From: Bradyrhizobium sp. Ce-3
GTDB lineage: Bacteria > Pseudomonadota > Alphaproteobacteria > Rhizobiales > Xanthobacteraceae
Direction: 5' to 3'
Assembly (NCBI RefSeq): GCF_022835695.1
Contig: NZ_BQUV01000001.1
Coordinates: 124,001 to 188,000 of the forward strand
DNA: 64,000 bases
Part shown: in pieces, positions 1 through 8,930 of the stretch
Position numbering within the stretch: the stretch's first letter is position 1
Layout: every line of letters begins with the position of its first letter
The notes under the pieces: generated by a model
Seen by the model: only the letters and a program-made list of their open reading frames with translations
Told to the model about the DNA's origin: nothing
Database searches by the model: none
Made by a program: the position numbers and the translations under genes

Positions 1-1
1 G

Positions 2-961
2 AGCACCAATACTGCGAATGCCAATACTGCGGGTGCCAAGACGGCGGACACCTGCCTGTCCGCGCCAAAGGGAACCGCGCCTGCGGGGAGCCACTGGTTC
101 TATCACCTCGATCGCGGCACCAAGAGCAAGTGCTGGTATCTCGGTGATGCCAAGACCAAGACCGTCGGAAAAACTGCGGCGGCGCAGCAGCAGCCCGCGG
201 CCGCGCCTGACACAACGACGGCCGACGCGGCGCCGCTACAGAGCCAGCCCGCGCCGCAGAGCCAGCCCACGCCGCCGCAGCAGCCGGCGATGCGCAAATC
301 CGTCGCCGATGCCCATGCCGAGTGGCCGCAGCCTGCCGCCGCCCCGGCCGCAAGCCCCGATCCCGCAACGTCAGCCGCGCCCGCCGCGGCCAACGCCCAG
401 CCCTCGGACGTGAACGCCAGGTGGCTGGATGCATCGAGCATGGCCGGAACCAACGGCACAAGGCGCGCCGCGGACCAGCCGACGGTGGTCGCGCAGGCCG
501 ATCCGGCGCCGCAACAGGCCGCCGCGCCGGCACCTGCTGCCCCTGCCACGGCCGAGGCATCCGCCGATAAGTCGTCCTCCTCGACGCAGATGCTGCTGGT
601 CGTGATGGTCGGCGCGCTGGCGCTGGCCGGCCTGGTCAGCGCGCTGGTGTTCGGGCTGACCCGCACGCGTACGCCGCCCTATGAGATCAGCGACGAGTGG
701 CGTGCGCCATGGGATTCGCTCCATACCGAGCCGGCGCCGCCGATGGCCGTCGTCAGCCGGGATCGTCCGTTGCGCCTGTCGGAGGCTGCGCCGCGCCGCA
801 CCGAGACACCGGTTCCGCGCCGCGCCGAGACGCCGGCTCCACGCCGTGCCGAGGCGTCGGCTCCGCGCCGCGAGACGGCGCGCGCGCCGGATCAAGCCGA
901 GCAAGACAACAAGCAGATCGCGGCGATGCTGCAGCGGCTGGCGCGCAGCGCGGCGAACTAG
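2..961 (+). CDS. Hypothetical single-pass membrane protein, 5' end outside window
   Basis: The frame is open from the window edge, so the true start lies upstream and about 319 residues are visible. The first part carries two cysteines and a Trp/Tyr-rich stretch (about residues 18-50, with HWFYHLD and KCWYLGD), which may be a small extracytoplasmic fold. A Pro/Ala/Gln-rich linker follows. One clear hydrophobic segment lies at about residues 197-219 (MLLVVMVGALALAG...). The C-terminal part has short tandem repeats of the form PRRxETPxP or PRRAExxA. No enzymatic motif is visible. Proteins with this CLSAPKG-like start are, as far as I recall, common uncharacterised proteins in Bradyrhizobium. 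It converges on gmk. Function unknown. Confidence 0.75.
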   Translation, partial: STNTANANTAGAKTADTCLSAPKGTAPAGSHWFYHLDRGTKSKCWYLGDAKTKTVGKTAAAQQQPAAAPDTTTADAAPLQSQPAPQSQPTPPQQPAMRKSVADAHAEWPQPAAAPAASPDPATSAAPAAANAQPSDVNARWLDASSMAGTNGTRRAADQPTVVAQADPAPQQAAAPAPAAPATAEASADKSSSSTQMLLVVMVGALALAGLVSALVFGLTRTRTPPYEISDEWRAPWDSLHTEPAPPMAVVSRDRPLRLSEAAPRRTETPVPRRAETPAPRRAEASAPRRETARAPDQAEQDNKQIAAMLQRLARSAAN

Positions 962-982
962 GACGGATCCCAAAATCGAGAC

Positions 983-1016
983 CCCATGATACGATTGCCT
1001 GCAATCACATCATGGG
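983..1016. terminator. Nested inverted repeat between convergent genes
   Basis: CCCATGAT (983-990) pairs with ATCATGGG (1009-1016), and inside it ATTGC (994-998) pairs with GCAAT (1001-1005). It sits between the stop codon of the upstream plus-strand gene and the stop codon of gmk, as a bidirectional terminator would. There is no long T run on either side, so termination is inferred from position and symmetry only. Confidence 0.4.
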
Positions 1017-1025
1017 CACTATGGG

Positions 1026-1682
1026 CTACTTCTCAAGCTCACGCCGCAGGCCACGTACGAATTCGGTCAAGCCGGTTCTCCGCTGGCGCTTGAGCCTCTC
1101 GGCCTTCAGAATCGACTGCACTTCAGCAAATGCGTCGTCGACGTTCTGATTGACGACGATGTAGTCGTATTCCGCCCAATGGCTCAGTTCGTCGGAAGCC
1201 CGGCTCATCCGCCCGCGAATGACCTCCTCCGTGTCCTGTGCCCGCGTATGCAATCGCTTCTCAAGGTCGGCCGCCGAAGGTGGGAGGATAAAGACCCGCA
1301 CGACGTCGGTCTCTGATTTCTGGTGCAGTTGTTGCGTGCCCTGCCAGTCGATGTCGAACAGAACGTCCTGTCCCACCGACAACGCCGCCTCGACCGGCGC
1401 GCGCGGCGTGCCGTAGAGATTGTCAAAGACGGTTGCCCATTCGAGCAGTTCACCCTGCTCGACCATCTTCTCGAATTTCGGCCTGTTGACGAAAAAATAG
1501 TCGCGGGCTTCGACTTCGCCCGGGCGCTTCGAGCGCGTCGTCGCTGACACCGACATTTTCAGGCCCGGCTCGCGCTCAAGCAGCATGCGCGACAGCGTGG
1601 TCTTGCCGGCGCCCGAGGGCGACGACAGGACGAACATCAGTCCGCGCCGCTCAACGCCGTCAAAACCCTGCGCCGTCATCAT
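1026..1682 (-). CDS. gmk: Guanylate kinase
   Basis: Phosphorylates GMP to GDP with ATP in the cytosol, part of purine nucleotide supply. The P-loop SSPSGAGKTTLS lies at about residues 20-31. The GMP-binding region follows (SVSATTRSKRPGE), then YFFV and the GTPRAPVEAAL segment typical of the family. The length of 218 residues is normal. The start codon abuts the yicC stop codon, and GGAGTGA at the end of yicC supplies the ribosome site, so the two are almost certainly co-translated. The first two codons are both ATG, so the start could be one codon later. An internal Met at about residue 16 (MFVLSSPSG) is a further alternative. Confidence 0.97.
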   Translation of the reverse strand: MMTAQGFDGVERRGLMFVLSSPSGAGKTTLSRMLLEREPGLKMSVSATTRSKRPGEVEARDYFFVNRPKFEKMVEQGELLEWATVFDNLYGTPRAPVEAALSVGQDVLFDIDWQGTQQLHQKSETDVVRVFILPPSAADLEKRLHTRAQDTEEVIRGRMSRASDELSHWAEYDYIVVNQNVDDAFAEVQSILKAERLKRQRRTGLTEFVRGLRRELEK

Positions 1683-2570
1683 TCACTCCAGATTCTGGAC
1701 CTGTTCGCGGAACTGCTCGACCACGTTCTTCATCTCAAGCCCGGTATTGGTCAGCTCGACATCGTTCGACTTCGAGCAGCAGGTGTTGACCTCGCGATTG
1801 AACTCCTGCGCGAGGAAGTCGAGCCGCCGCCCCACGGGCCCGCCCTTGCCGATCATCTCGCGCGCCTGGCTAATGTGCGAGGCGATCCGGTCGAGCTCCT
1901 CGCGGATATCGGCCTTGGTGGCGATCAGGATCGCCTCCTGGCTCAGCCGGTCGGCATCGAAGCGGTCCGAGGTCTCCAGCAGCGCCGCGATCTGCTCGGC
2001 GAGCCGGGCCTTGATCGCCTCGGGCTTGCGGCCGGGCGCGGTCTCGGCGCGCTTGGCGAGCCGCTCGATCTCGTCCATCCGCTGCATCAGGATCTGGCCC
2101 AGCGCATCGCCCTCGCGGCGGCGCATCTCGACGAGGCTGCCGAGCGCCTGCTCGAAGGCCTTCGCCGCCGCCTCGCGCGCCGCCTTGTCCTCGTCCTCAT
2201 CGCTCGCAGGCTCGACCACCTCGATGACGCCCTTGATGCCGAGCAGGCCGTCGATGCTCGGCGCCACCGCGTCGATGCGTTGCGCGAGTTCACCTGCGAC
2301 CTTCACCACGGCGGCCAGCACGTCCTCATTGATGCGGATGCTTTGCGCCGCATCGGTGCGCTTGACGCTCAAATTGGCGTAGACCGTGCCGCGCGACAGC
2401 AATTCGCCGGCGCGCTTCTTGGCCTGGGCTTCCAGTTCGTCCCAGCCCGGCGGCAGCCGCAGCCGCAGGTCAAAGCCCTTGGCGTTGACCGATTTCAGCT
2501 CCCACTCGAACGTATAGGGACCGCTCGCGCCATGGCTTCGGGCAAAGCCAGTCATGCTCGACAGCGCCAT
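1683..2570 (-). CDS. yicC: YicC family endoribonuclease-like protein
   Basis: 295 residues beginning MALSSMTGFARSHG, the hallmark N-terminus of the YicC family. The C-terminal part (about residues 210-295) matches the DUF1732 region, with RLDFLAQEFNREVNT and the final NLE. E. coli YicC is reported to take part in RNA turnover as an endoribonuclease; transfer of that role here is by homology. The start at 2570 is chosen because GGAG lies about nine bases upstream; the open frame runs 12 codons further, but that extension does not look like the family. It lies directly upstream of gmk with no intergenic bases, the usual alphaproteobacterial arrangement downstream of mltG. Confidence 0.93.
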   Translation of the reverse strand: MALSSMTGFARSHGASGPYTFEWELKSVNAKGFDLRLRLPPGWDELEAQAKKRAGELLSRGTVYANLSVKRTDAAQSIRINEDVLAAVVKVAGELAQRIDAVAPSIDGLLGIKGVIEVVEPASDEDEDKAAREAAAKAFEQALGSLVEMRRREGDALGQILMQRMDEIERLAKRAETAPGRKPEAIKARLAEQIAALLETSDRFDADRLSQEAILIATKADIREELDRIASHISQAREMIGKGGPVGRRLDFLAQEFNREVNTCCSKSNDVELTNTGLEMKNVVEQFREQVQNLE

Positions 2571-2694
2571 CGCGTGAACTCTCCAACAGCAGGATATGGG
2601 ACTCACCAGGAGCCAAAGAGACTCGGGGCAGCTGGTGCGACTTTAAAACGGATTCCGTGAAAGTGGAATTACGTCCACTTCCGGGAACGTGAAG

Positions 2695-3954
2695 CTAACG
2701 CTGCACCACTGGCGGCGAAGTGGTCTGCTGGGCTGCGCCCTGGCGACCGCTGCGCGGCGGCTTCTTCTGGTTGGTGGGCTTCGGCGGCGTGGCCGCCGTG
2801 GGATTGGTGTCGGCAGCCCCAGGCGCTGCGGCAGCCGGCGCCGGATCATCCGCCGGCTCGACGGTGTCGTTCTGGATCTGCTTTTCCGAGGCGCGCAGCT
2901 TGGCGACGTTCTTGGCGTGTTGGTCGTAGGTTTCGGTGAAGGCGTGGCCGCCGGTTCCGTCGGCAACGAAGAACAGGTCGCGGGTGCGCGCCGGATTGGC
3001 GGTCGCCTCCAGCGAGGCGCGGCCGGGATTGGCGATCGGTCCGGGCGGCAGCCCGTCGATCACATAGGTGTTGTAGGGCGACGGCTGGGTGATCTCGCTG
3101 CGCTTGATCGGGCGCCCCAGCGTTCCCTTGCCGCCCACCAGCCCGTAGATGATGGTCGGATCGGACTGCAGCTTCATCCGCTGCCGCAGGCGGTTGACGA
3201 ACACGGCGGCGACACGGCTGCGCTCGTCGGCGCGGCCGGTTTCCTTCTCGACGATCGAGGCCAGCGTCACCAGCTGGTCCGGCGACTTCAGCGGCGTGTC
3301 GGTGTTGCGGCGTTCCCAGATCTCGGCGAGCACGCGCTTCTGCGCCTGCTGCAAACGCTGGATCACCTGGTCGCGCGTGGTGCCGCGCGGGAACTTGTAG
3401 GTCTCCGGCAGCAGCGTGCCCTCGCGCGGAATCTCGCGCACCGAGCCGGTGAAGATGTCGTTGTCGGACAGCCGCGACACGATCTGCTCCGAGGTCAGGC
3501 CTTCCGGAATCGTGATGGCGTGCTGCACCACCTTGCCGTCGACGATGGTGGCGATGACGTCGCGCAGGCTGGCATTCTTCTGGAATGAATATTCGCCGGG
3601 CTTCAGGTCGGAGCTCGCCTTCAGCGCAAACACGCTGCCGATGAAGACCCACGGATTGACGTTGATCACGCCCTCGCGCGACAGCACGTCGGCGATGTCG
3701 CGCTTGCCGGCGCGCGCGGGGATGTTGACGATCTTGTCTTCCTGCAGCGGCCCCGGGGATTCCAGAGTCTGCTTGCCGTAATAGTAGGTCGCACCGGCGC
3801 CGATCATCAGGATGATCAGGATGGTGAAGATGGCATTGCCGACGATGACGAAAGGATTGCGGGCGCGATCCGAACGCTTGGGCGGCGGCGGAACCTGTTC
3901 AGGCTCCAGCGCCGCGCGTGGACTCCTCGGTGAAATGGGCGGCCTCTCACTCAT
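2695..3954 (-). CDS. mltG: Endolytic murein transglycosylase MltG
   Basis: Cleaves nascent peptidoglycan strands at the outer face of the inner membrane and so sets glycan chain termination. A short cytoplasmic N-terminus (1-34) precedes one membrane helix (about 35-58). The YceG domain follows, with the signature ASIVEKETG around residues 232-240. The first Glu (about 236) corresponds to the catalytic Glu218 of E. coli MltG. QSDPTIIYG (263-271) and the YNTY...GLPPGPI motif (294-308) are also present. Residues 361-419 form an extra Ala/Pro/Lys-rich tail not needed for the fold. It lies between fabF and yicC on the same strand, with about 125 bases on each side. Confidence 0.96.
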   Translation of the reverse strand: MSERPPISPRSPRAALEPEQVPPPPKRSDRARNPFVIVGNAIFTILIILMIGAGATYYYGKQTLESPGPLQEDKIVNIPARAGKRDIADVLSREGVINVNPWVFIGSVFALKASSDLKPGEYSFQKNASLRDVIATIVDGKVVQHAITIPEGLTSEQIVSRLSDNDIFTGSVREIPREGTLLPETYKFPRGTTRDQVIQRLQQAQKRVLAEIWERRNTDTPLKSPDQLVTLASIVEKETGRADERSRVAAVFVNRLRQRMKLQSDPTIIYGLVGGKGTLGRPIKRSEITQPSPYNTYVIDGLPPGPIANPGRASLEATANPARTRDLFFVADGTGGHAFTETYDQHAKNVAKLRASEKQIQNDTVEPADDPAPAAAAPGAADTNPTAATPPKPTNQKKPPRSGRQGAAQQTTSPPVVQR

Positions 3955-4080
3955 CGATGCAAACCAATATCCTGCCGGTTGAATCGTGGCCGGACAAACC
4001 CCTGTCCAGCCAATAGCATACGCCCGCTATTAGGAGTCACCGCGGAATACGGCAAAACGGTGGACTAGTTCTAAAGACTA

Positions 4081-5346
4081 CTAATTGGTCACGCGCTGCA
4101 CGATCACGGAGGCGTTTGTGCCACCGAAACCGAAGGAATTGGACAGCGCCACGTTGACGTCACGCTTGCGCGACGTATGCGGCACGAGATCGATCGCCGT
4201 CTGCACCGACGGATTGTCGAGATTGATGGTCGGCGGCACCACATTATCGCGAATCGCGAGGATCGCGAAGATCGCCTCGATCGCGCCGGCCGCACCGAGC
4301 AGATGGCCGGTCGCGGACTTGGTCGACGACATCGACACTTTCGAAGCCGCATTGCCGAGCAGACGCTCGACCGCGCCGAGCTCGATCTCGTCGCCAACCT
4401 GCGTCGAGGTGCCGTGCGCATTGATGTAGTCGAGATCGGATGCCGCAAGGCCGGCGCGCTTCAGCGCCATGCTCATGCTGCGGAAGCCGCCATTGCCGTC
4501 CGGCGGCGGCGAGGTGATGTGGAAGGCATCGCCCGACAGGCCATAGCCGGTGACCTCGGCGTAGATCTTCGCGCCACGACGCTTGGCGTGCTCGTACTCC
4601 TCGAGCACGAGGACGCCGGCACCCTCGCCCATCACGAAGCCGTCGCGATCCTTGTCGTAGGGCCGCGACGCCTTGGTCGGATTGTCGTTGAAGCCGGTGG
4701 ACAGCGCCCGCGCCGCGCAGAAGCCGGCGATGCCGATGCGGGAGATCGGCGACTCGGCGCCGCCCGCGACCATCACCTCGGCGTCGCCGAGCGCGATCAG
4801 CCGCGCCGCGTCGCCGACCGCGTGCGCGCCGGTCGAGCAGGCCGTGACGACCGCATGATTGGGACCCTTCAGGCCGTGCTCGATCGAGACGTAGCCGGAC
4901 GCCAGATTGATCAGGCGGCCCGGAATGAAGAACGGAGAGACCCTGCGCGGCCCGCGCTCCTTCAGCAGCACCGCGGTCTCGGCAATGCCGGTGAGGCCGC
5001 CGATGCCGGAGCCGATCATCGTGCCGGTGGCGAACTGGTCCTCATCGGACTTCGGATGCCAGTCGGCATCGTCGAGCGCCTGCCTGGCCGCGCACATCGC
5101 ATAGAGGATGAAGTCGTCGACCTTGCGCTGGTCCTTGGGCTCCATCCACTGATCGGGATTGAAGGTGCCGTTGGAGCCGTCGCCGCGCGGAATGTAGCAG
5201 GCGACCTGGCTCGGCAGGTCGGACACCTCGAACGTGTCGATCTTCTTGCCGCCGCTGTCTCCGGCGAGGATGCGCGTCCAAGTTGCGTCAACGCCGCAGC
5301 CGAGCGGTGTAAGCATGCCCAGCCCCGTGACGACAACTCGTCTCAT
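4081..5346 (-). CDS. fabF: Beta-ketoacyl-ACP synthase II
   Basis: Condenses malonyl-ACP with acyl-ACP in fatty acid elongation. The thiolase-fold catalytic triad is visible: Cys170 in VTACSTG, His311 in NAHGTST and His348 in ATGHLLGAAG. The C-terminal SFGFGGTNAS motif is also present. The length of 421 residues fits the family. I start at 5346 (MRRVVVTGLGML); a longer frame begins seven codons upstream but lacks family support. It lies 96 bases downstream of acpP on the same strand, as in many bacteria, so ACP and its condensing enzyme are probably co-expressed. Confidence 0.97.
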   Translation of the reverse strand: MRRVVVTGLGMLTPLGCGVDATWTRILAGDSGGKKIDTFEVSDLPSQVACYIPRGDGSNGTFNPDQWMEPKDQRKVDDFILYAMCAARQALDDADWHPKSDEDQFATGTMIGSGIGGLTGIAETAVLLKERGPRRVSPFFIPGRLINLASGYVSIEHGLKGPNHAVVTACSTGAHAVGDAARLIALGDAEVMVAGGAESPISRIGIAGFCAARALSTGFNDNPTKASRPYDKDRDGFVMGEGAGVLVLEEYEHAKRRGAKIYAEVTGYGLSGDAFHITSPPPDGNGGFRSMSMALKRAGLAASDLDYINAHGTSTQVGDEIELGAVERLLGNAASKVSMSSTKSATGHLLGAAGAIEAIFAILAIRDNVVPPTINLDNPSVQTAIDLVPHTSRKRDVNVALSNSFGFGGTNASVIVQRVTN

Positions 5347-5442
5347 TTCCACGTCTCCGGCCAGCAATGCGCGGCTGATAATAAGAAGCCGGGGGACCGC
5401 TGGATCGCGGTCCGTCCGGCCCCGTCAACATCGCGATCGGCG

Positions 5443-5682
5443 TTAGCTCTTCGCGTTCTTCTCAAGAAACTTGGTCGCGTCGCCGACGGTGAGAATCGTC
5501 TCAGCCGCGTCGTCGGGAATCTCGCAACCGAACTCTTCTTCAAATGCCATCACGAGCTCGACGGTGTCGAGGCTGTCGGCGCCGAGGTCATCGATGAAGC
5601 TCGCGCCATCGACCACCTTCTCGGGTTCGACACCAAGGTGCTCGACCACAATCTTCTTAACCCGCTCGCCAATCTCACTCAT
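5443..5682 (-). CDS. acpP: Acyl carrier protein
   Basis: 79 acidic residues, the carrier of acyl chains during fatty acid synthesis. The phosphopantetheine attachment site is Ser37 in [12 protein letters not shown], and helix-forming flanks match AcpP throughout ([24 protein letters not shown]). It sits upstream of fabF and downstream of fabG with a 289-base gap on the fabG side, so it probably has its own promoter, which would suit the very high expression expected of ACP. Confidence 0.98.
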   Translation of the reverse strand: MSEIGERVKKIVVEHLGVEPEKVVDGASFIDDLGADSLDTVELVMAFEEEFGCEIPDDAAETILTVGDATKFLEKNAKS

Positions 5683-5826
5683 CGTTCAACCTCGTTGTTC
5701 CATTGGACCCGACCCCAAGACGATACGAGCCATCGTGGTCGTCTCGATTACTCAGTCGCGCATAGTCTTGATTCGGCCCGGTCGTAGCCGACTAAAGCCC
5801 CGGCGAACGGCAGGCGTCGCCACGCC

Positions 5827-5853
5827 AATATACAGGGTTTCAAAATCCTGCAA
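5827..5853 (-). promoter_or_regulatory. Candidate promoter for acpP-fabF
   Basis: On the minus strand TTGCAG (5848-5853) and TATATT (5827-5832) resemble sigma-70 -35 and -10 elements with a 15-base spacer, slightly short of optimal. They lie about 145 bases upstream of the acpP start, inside the 289-base gap that separates acpP from fabG. Inferred from consensus only. Confidence 0.35.
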
Positions 5854-5971
5854 TGGCGTTCTTCGCCCATCCACGGGGGGTTCAGCTATCATACTTCCAA
5901 AGCCTTGACTACACGCCTGAACCGGCTCCCGAAAACGGCTTTTCGCCGCATTGCGAGAGGCGGCAAGTAGC

Positions 5972-6709
5972 TCAAATCATCGCCATCCCGCCGTTGACGT
6001 GAATCGTCTGTCCGGTGACGTAGGCGGCCTCGTTTGAGGCCAGATAGACGGCTGCCGCTGCGATATCCTCGGGCGTTCCGAGCCGCGCCGCAGGAACCTT
6101 GGCCAGGATGGTTTCGCGCTGCTTGTCGTTCAGCGCATCGGTCATCGGCGTCTTGATGAAGCCCGGCGCGATGCAGTTGGCGGTTACGCCGCGCTTGGCG
6201 TATTCGGCGCCCAGCGTCTTGATCAGGCCGATGATGCCGGCCTTCGACGCGGTGTAGTTGCCCTGCCCCGGATTGCCGGTGACGCCGACGATCGAGGTGA
6301 TGGCGATGATGCGGCCGAAGCGCTTGCGCATCATCAATTTGGTCGCGGCGCGTGCGAGGCGGAATGTCGCGGTCAGGTTGACCGCGATGACGTCGTCCCA
6401 ATCCTCGTCGCGCAGTTGCACGAACAGGTTGTCGCGGGTGATGCCGGCATTGGCGATCAGGATGTCGACCTGGCCCATCGCAGCTTCCGCTGCCGGCACC
6501 AGCGCCTCGACATCATCCTTGCTCGAGAGATTGCACGGCAGCACGTGAACGCGCTCGCCGAGCTTGGCCGCAAAGCCGTCCAGCACCTCGCGCCGCGTCC
6601 CCGAGATCGCAACGGTTGCGCCCTGCGCATGCAGCGCCTGCGCAATCGCGCCGCCGATGCCGCCGGTTGCGCCCGTGACGAGCGCCGTCTTGCCAGTCAG
6701 ATCAAACAT
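5972..6709 (-). CDS. fabG: 3-oxoacyl-ACP reductase
   Basis: NADPH-dependent reduction of 3-ketoacyl-ACP in fatty acid elongation. It is a classical SDR of 245 residues. TGATGGIGGAIA near residue 12 is the cofactor-binding glycine motif, followed by NAGITRDN, the catalytic ITS serine and the YTASK tyrosine/lysine pair. The C-terminus TGQTIHVNGGMAMI is the FabG ending. The start at 6709 (MFDLTGKTALVTG) has a strong GGGAGGGG ribosome site; the open frame continues far upstream antisense over fabD but that part is not coding. fabD ends 20 bases upstream, so fabD and fabG form one unit. Confidence 0.97.
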   Translation of the reverse strand: MFDLTGKTALVTGATGGIGGAIAQALHAQGATVAISGTRREVLDGFAAKLGERVHVLPCNLSSKDDVEALVPAAEAAMGQVDILIANAGITRDNLFVQLRDEDWDDVIAVNLTATFRLARAATKLMMRKRFGRIIAITSIVGVTGNPGQGNYTASKAGIIGLIKTLGAEYAKRGVTANCIAPGFIKTPMTDALNDKQRETILAKVPAARLGTPEDIAAAAVYLASNEAAYVTGQTIHVNGGMAMI

Positions 6710-6729
6710 CGAATTCCCCTCCCGGCTGC

Positions 6730-7683
6730 TTAAGCCGAAGCTGCCAGCGCGTCCTTGGCTGCAGCGATATCGTTCGGACCGCCGACGGACACGCCGACCG
6801 CGCCATCGGCAATGCGCTTGACGAGGCCGCTCAGCACCTTGCCGGCGCCGATCTCGAAGAACCGCGTCACGCCCTGCCCTGCCATATAGGCAACCGACTC
6901 GCGCCAGCGAACCGTGCCGGTGACCTGTTCGATCAGGCGGCGGCGGATCTCGTCGGGATCGGTGATCGCGGAAGCCAGCACGTTGGACACCAGCGGCGCC
7001 GCGGGCGCCTGGATGGTGACGCCGGCCAGCGCCTGCGCCATCGCATCGGCCGCCGGCTGCATCAGCTTGCAGTGGAACGGCGCCGACACCGGCAGCAGCA
7101 TCGCGCGCTTGGCGCCCTTGGTCTTGGCGATCTCGACCGCGCGATCGACCGCCGCCTTGTCGCCCGAGACCACCACCTGGCCACCGCCATTGTCGTTGGC
7201 GGCCTGGCAGACCTGGCCCTGCGCCGCCTCGTTGGCGACCGCGACCGCGGTCTCGTAGTCGAGCCCGAGCAGCGCGGCCATCGCGCCGGCGCCGACCGGC
7301 ACCGCCTTCTGCATCGCGAGCCCGCGGGTGCGCAGCAGCCGCGCGGTGTCGCTGATGCTGAGACTGCCGGCGGCGGCCAGCGCCGAATATTCGCCGAGCG
7401 AGTGCCCGGCGACGAAGGCGGCGTTCTGGCCGACCGAGAAGCCCGCCTCGCTCTCGAGCACGCGCAGGGTGGCGATCGAGACCGCCATCAGGGCCGGCTG
7501 GGCGTTTTCGGTGAGCTGCAGCGTCTCGCCCGGACCATCCCAGATGATCGCGGTCAGCTTCTCGCCCAGCGCGGAATCGACCTCGTCGAACACCGCCTTC
7601 GCGACCGGAAAGGCGTCGGCCAGGGCCTTGCCCATGCCAACCGCCTGCGAGCCCTGCCCGGGAAACGTGAATGCTGCCGTCAT
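6730..7683 (-). CDS. fabD: Malonyl-CoA:ACP transacylase
   Basis: Transfers malonyl groups from CoA to ACP, feeding the condensing enzymes. FPGQGSQ at residues 7-13, the catalytic Ser95 in GHSLGEYSA and PFHCKLM with the catalytic His are all present. The length of 317 residues is typical. It is the first gene of the fab block on the minus strand, and the 220 bases upstream separate it from the desaturase gene. Confidence 0.97.
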   Translation of the reverse strand: MTAAFTFPGQGSQAVGMGKALADAFPVAKAVFDEVDSALGEKLTAIIWDGPGETLQLTENAQPALMAVSIATLRVLESEAGFSVGQNAAFVAGHSLGEYSALAAAGSLSISDTARLLRTRGLAMQKAVPVGAGAMAALLGLDYETAVAVANEAAQGQVCQAANDNGGGQVVVSGDKAAVDRAVEIAKTKGAKRAMLLPVSAPFHCKLMQPAADAMAQALAGVTIQAPAAPLVSNVLASAITDPDEIRRRLIEQVTGTVRWRESVAYMAGQGVTRFFEIGAGKVLSGLVKRIADGAVGVSVGGPNDIAAAKDALAASA

Positions 7684-7904
7684 CGGCGCTCCCTACCTTG
7701 TTGAGCGTGATCCCCGCGCAAGCGCCGCGCGCCTGCCGCAGGGGAAAACGGTATCCCGTCGCGCGAAACGCGCAACAGCGGGTCCGGGCCAATCCCTTGC
7801 AACCAAACCATGCAACCGGCCTCGGACGGGCCGTAAGACACTGTTGGGGGGCGCGATGTCAAGCCGCGCAGGCGGAACCCTGGGGATGCCGGACCGGTTC
7901 GGCC

Positions 7905-8930
7905 CTAGAATCCGCCGGCATTCTGGTCGGCGTTAACCTTGGCGCCGGCCCTCGCCCGGCGCGCGCTGTTGACCAGCTGGCCCGGGCGATCCTCGTGGGC
8001 GGGCCTGGCCGTCGCCAGCCGCAGCACGGCCGCGTAGCCCGGCTGCACCTCCATCCGCTCGGCATAGCGGCTTCGGCTCAGGATGCGGTGGACGCGCGGC
8101 AGGTTGTAGCAGGGCACGTAGAACAGCAGATGGTGCTCGAGGTGGTAGTTCACGTAGTACGGCGCGATGAACAGACGCTCGAGGACGTTGGCCCGCGTGG
8201 TCCGGGTGTTGCGCAAGGGATCGGCGCTGTCAGGCACGACGGCATGTTCGGCGATGTTGCGGATCCGCGTGATCACCATCATCCAGGTCAAAAGCGGCAC
8301 CAGCCACAACAGCGGATAGGCCCACCATACGCCGGCGGCGGCGAGGCCCGCGAACAGTAGCGCGTTGGTGACGCATTGCGGCCCAAGCTTCTGCCAGAAA
8401 TTGGCGGCGCGCCGCGACAGCGGCCACTCTTTCGGCCCGATCGCATTGAGCAGTTGCGCCTTGCGCTGCTGGTAGCCGGTCTGCCCGGTGATATCGCGGA
8501 AGAACTTGCGGCGGTAGCTCATCTTGGTGATCGGAAACGGCGCCGACAGCACCAGATCCGGATCATCCTCCTGCTGCGTCCGCGCATGATGCTGCAGATG
8601 ATAGCGGCGATAGCCACGGGTTTCCGCGAAGATCGGATAGGCGCAGAACCACTGGCTCAGCGTGAGGTTGGTCTTCTCGTCCGCCGACAGGCAGCCATGC
8701 GCTCCGTCATGCATCAGGATCGCAAGCCCGAGCTGGCGCGAGCCGATGATCGCAACTGCAAGAAGATAGGTCAGCGGATTGGGCCACCATGCCACCAGCG
8801 CGATCGCGCCCAGGATCAGCGCCCAGGCGTGCGCGATCAGCGCCGCGCCCTTCCACGTCGTGCGCTCCCGCACGGTCACCAGTTCGTCTTCAGTGAGGAA
8901 ATCGCGGGCTCGCATGCGAAGCGCGGTCAT
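7905..8930 (-). CDS. Membrane fatty acid desaturase family protein
   Basis: Di-iron membrane enzyme of the fatty acid desaturase/hydroxylase superfamily, 341 residues. All three histidine boxes are present: HDGAH (74-78), HLQHH (111-115) and HLEHH (263-267). Hydrophobic segments lie at about 30-50, 52-72 and 185-222. The substrate cannot be read from sequence; an acyl lipid is likely, but beta-carotene ketolase/hydroxylase-like relatives share these boxes. The start codon overlaps the stop of the upstream TetR gene by four bases (ATGA), so regulator and enzyme are translationally coupled. That suggests the TetR protein senses an acyl ligand and tunes membrane unsaturation, by analogy with Pseudomonas DesT. 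Confidence 0.9.
   Translation of the reverse strand: MTALRMRARDFLTEDELVTVRERTTWKGAALIAHAWALILGAIALVAWWPNPLTYLLAVAIIGSRQLGLAILMHDGAHGCLSADEKTNLTLSQWFCAYPIFAETRGYRRYHLQHHARTQQEDDPDLVLSAPFPITKMSYRRKFFRDITGQTGYQQRKAQLLNAIGPKEWPLSRRAANFWQKLGPQCVTNALLFAGLAAAGVWWAYPLLWLVPLLTWMMVITRIRNIAEHAVVPDSADPLRNTRTTRANVLERLFIAPYYVNYHLEHHLLFYVPCYNLPRVHRILSRSRYAERMEVQPGYAAVLRLATARPAHEDRPGQLVNSARRARAGAKVNADQNAGGF

Noticed and set aside
4177-5787. Plus-strand frame of 536 codons opposite fabF and acpP
   Set aside because: Antisense to two essential conserved genes, no motif or ribosome site.
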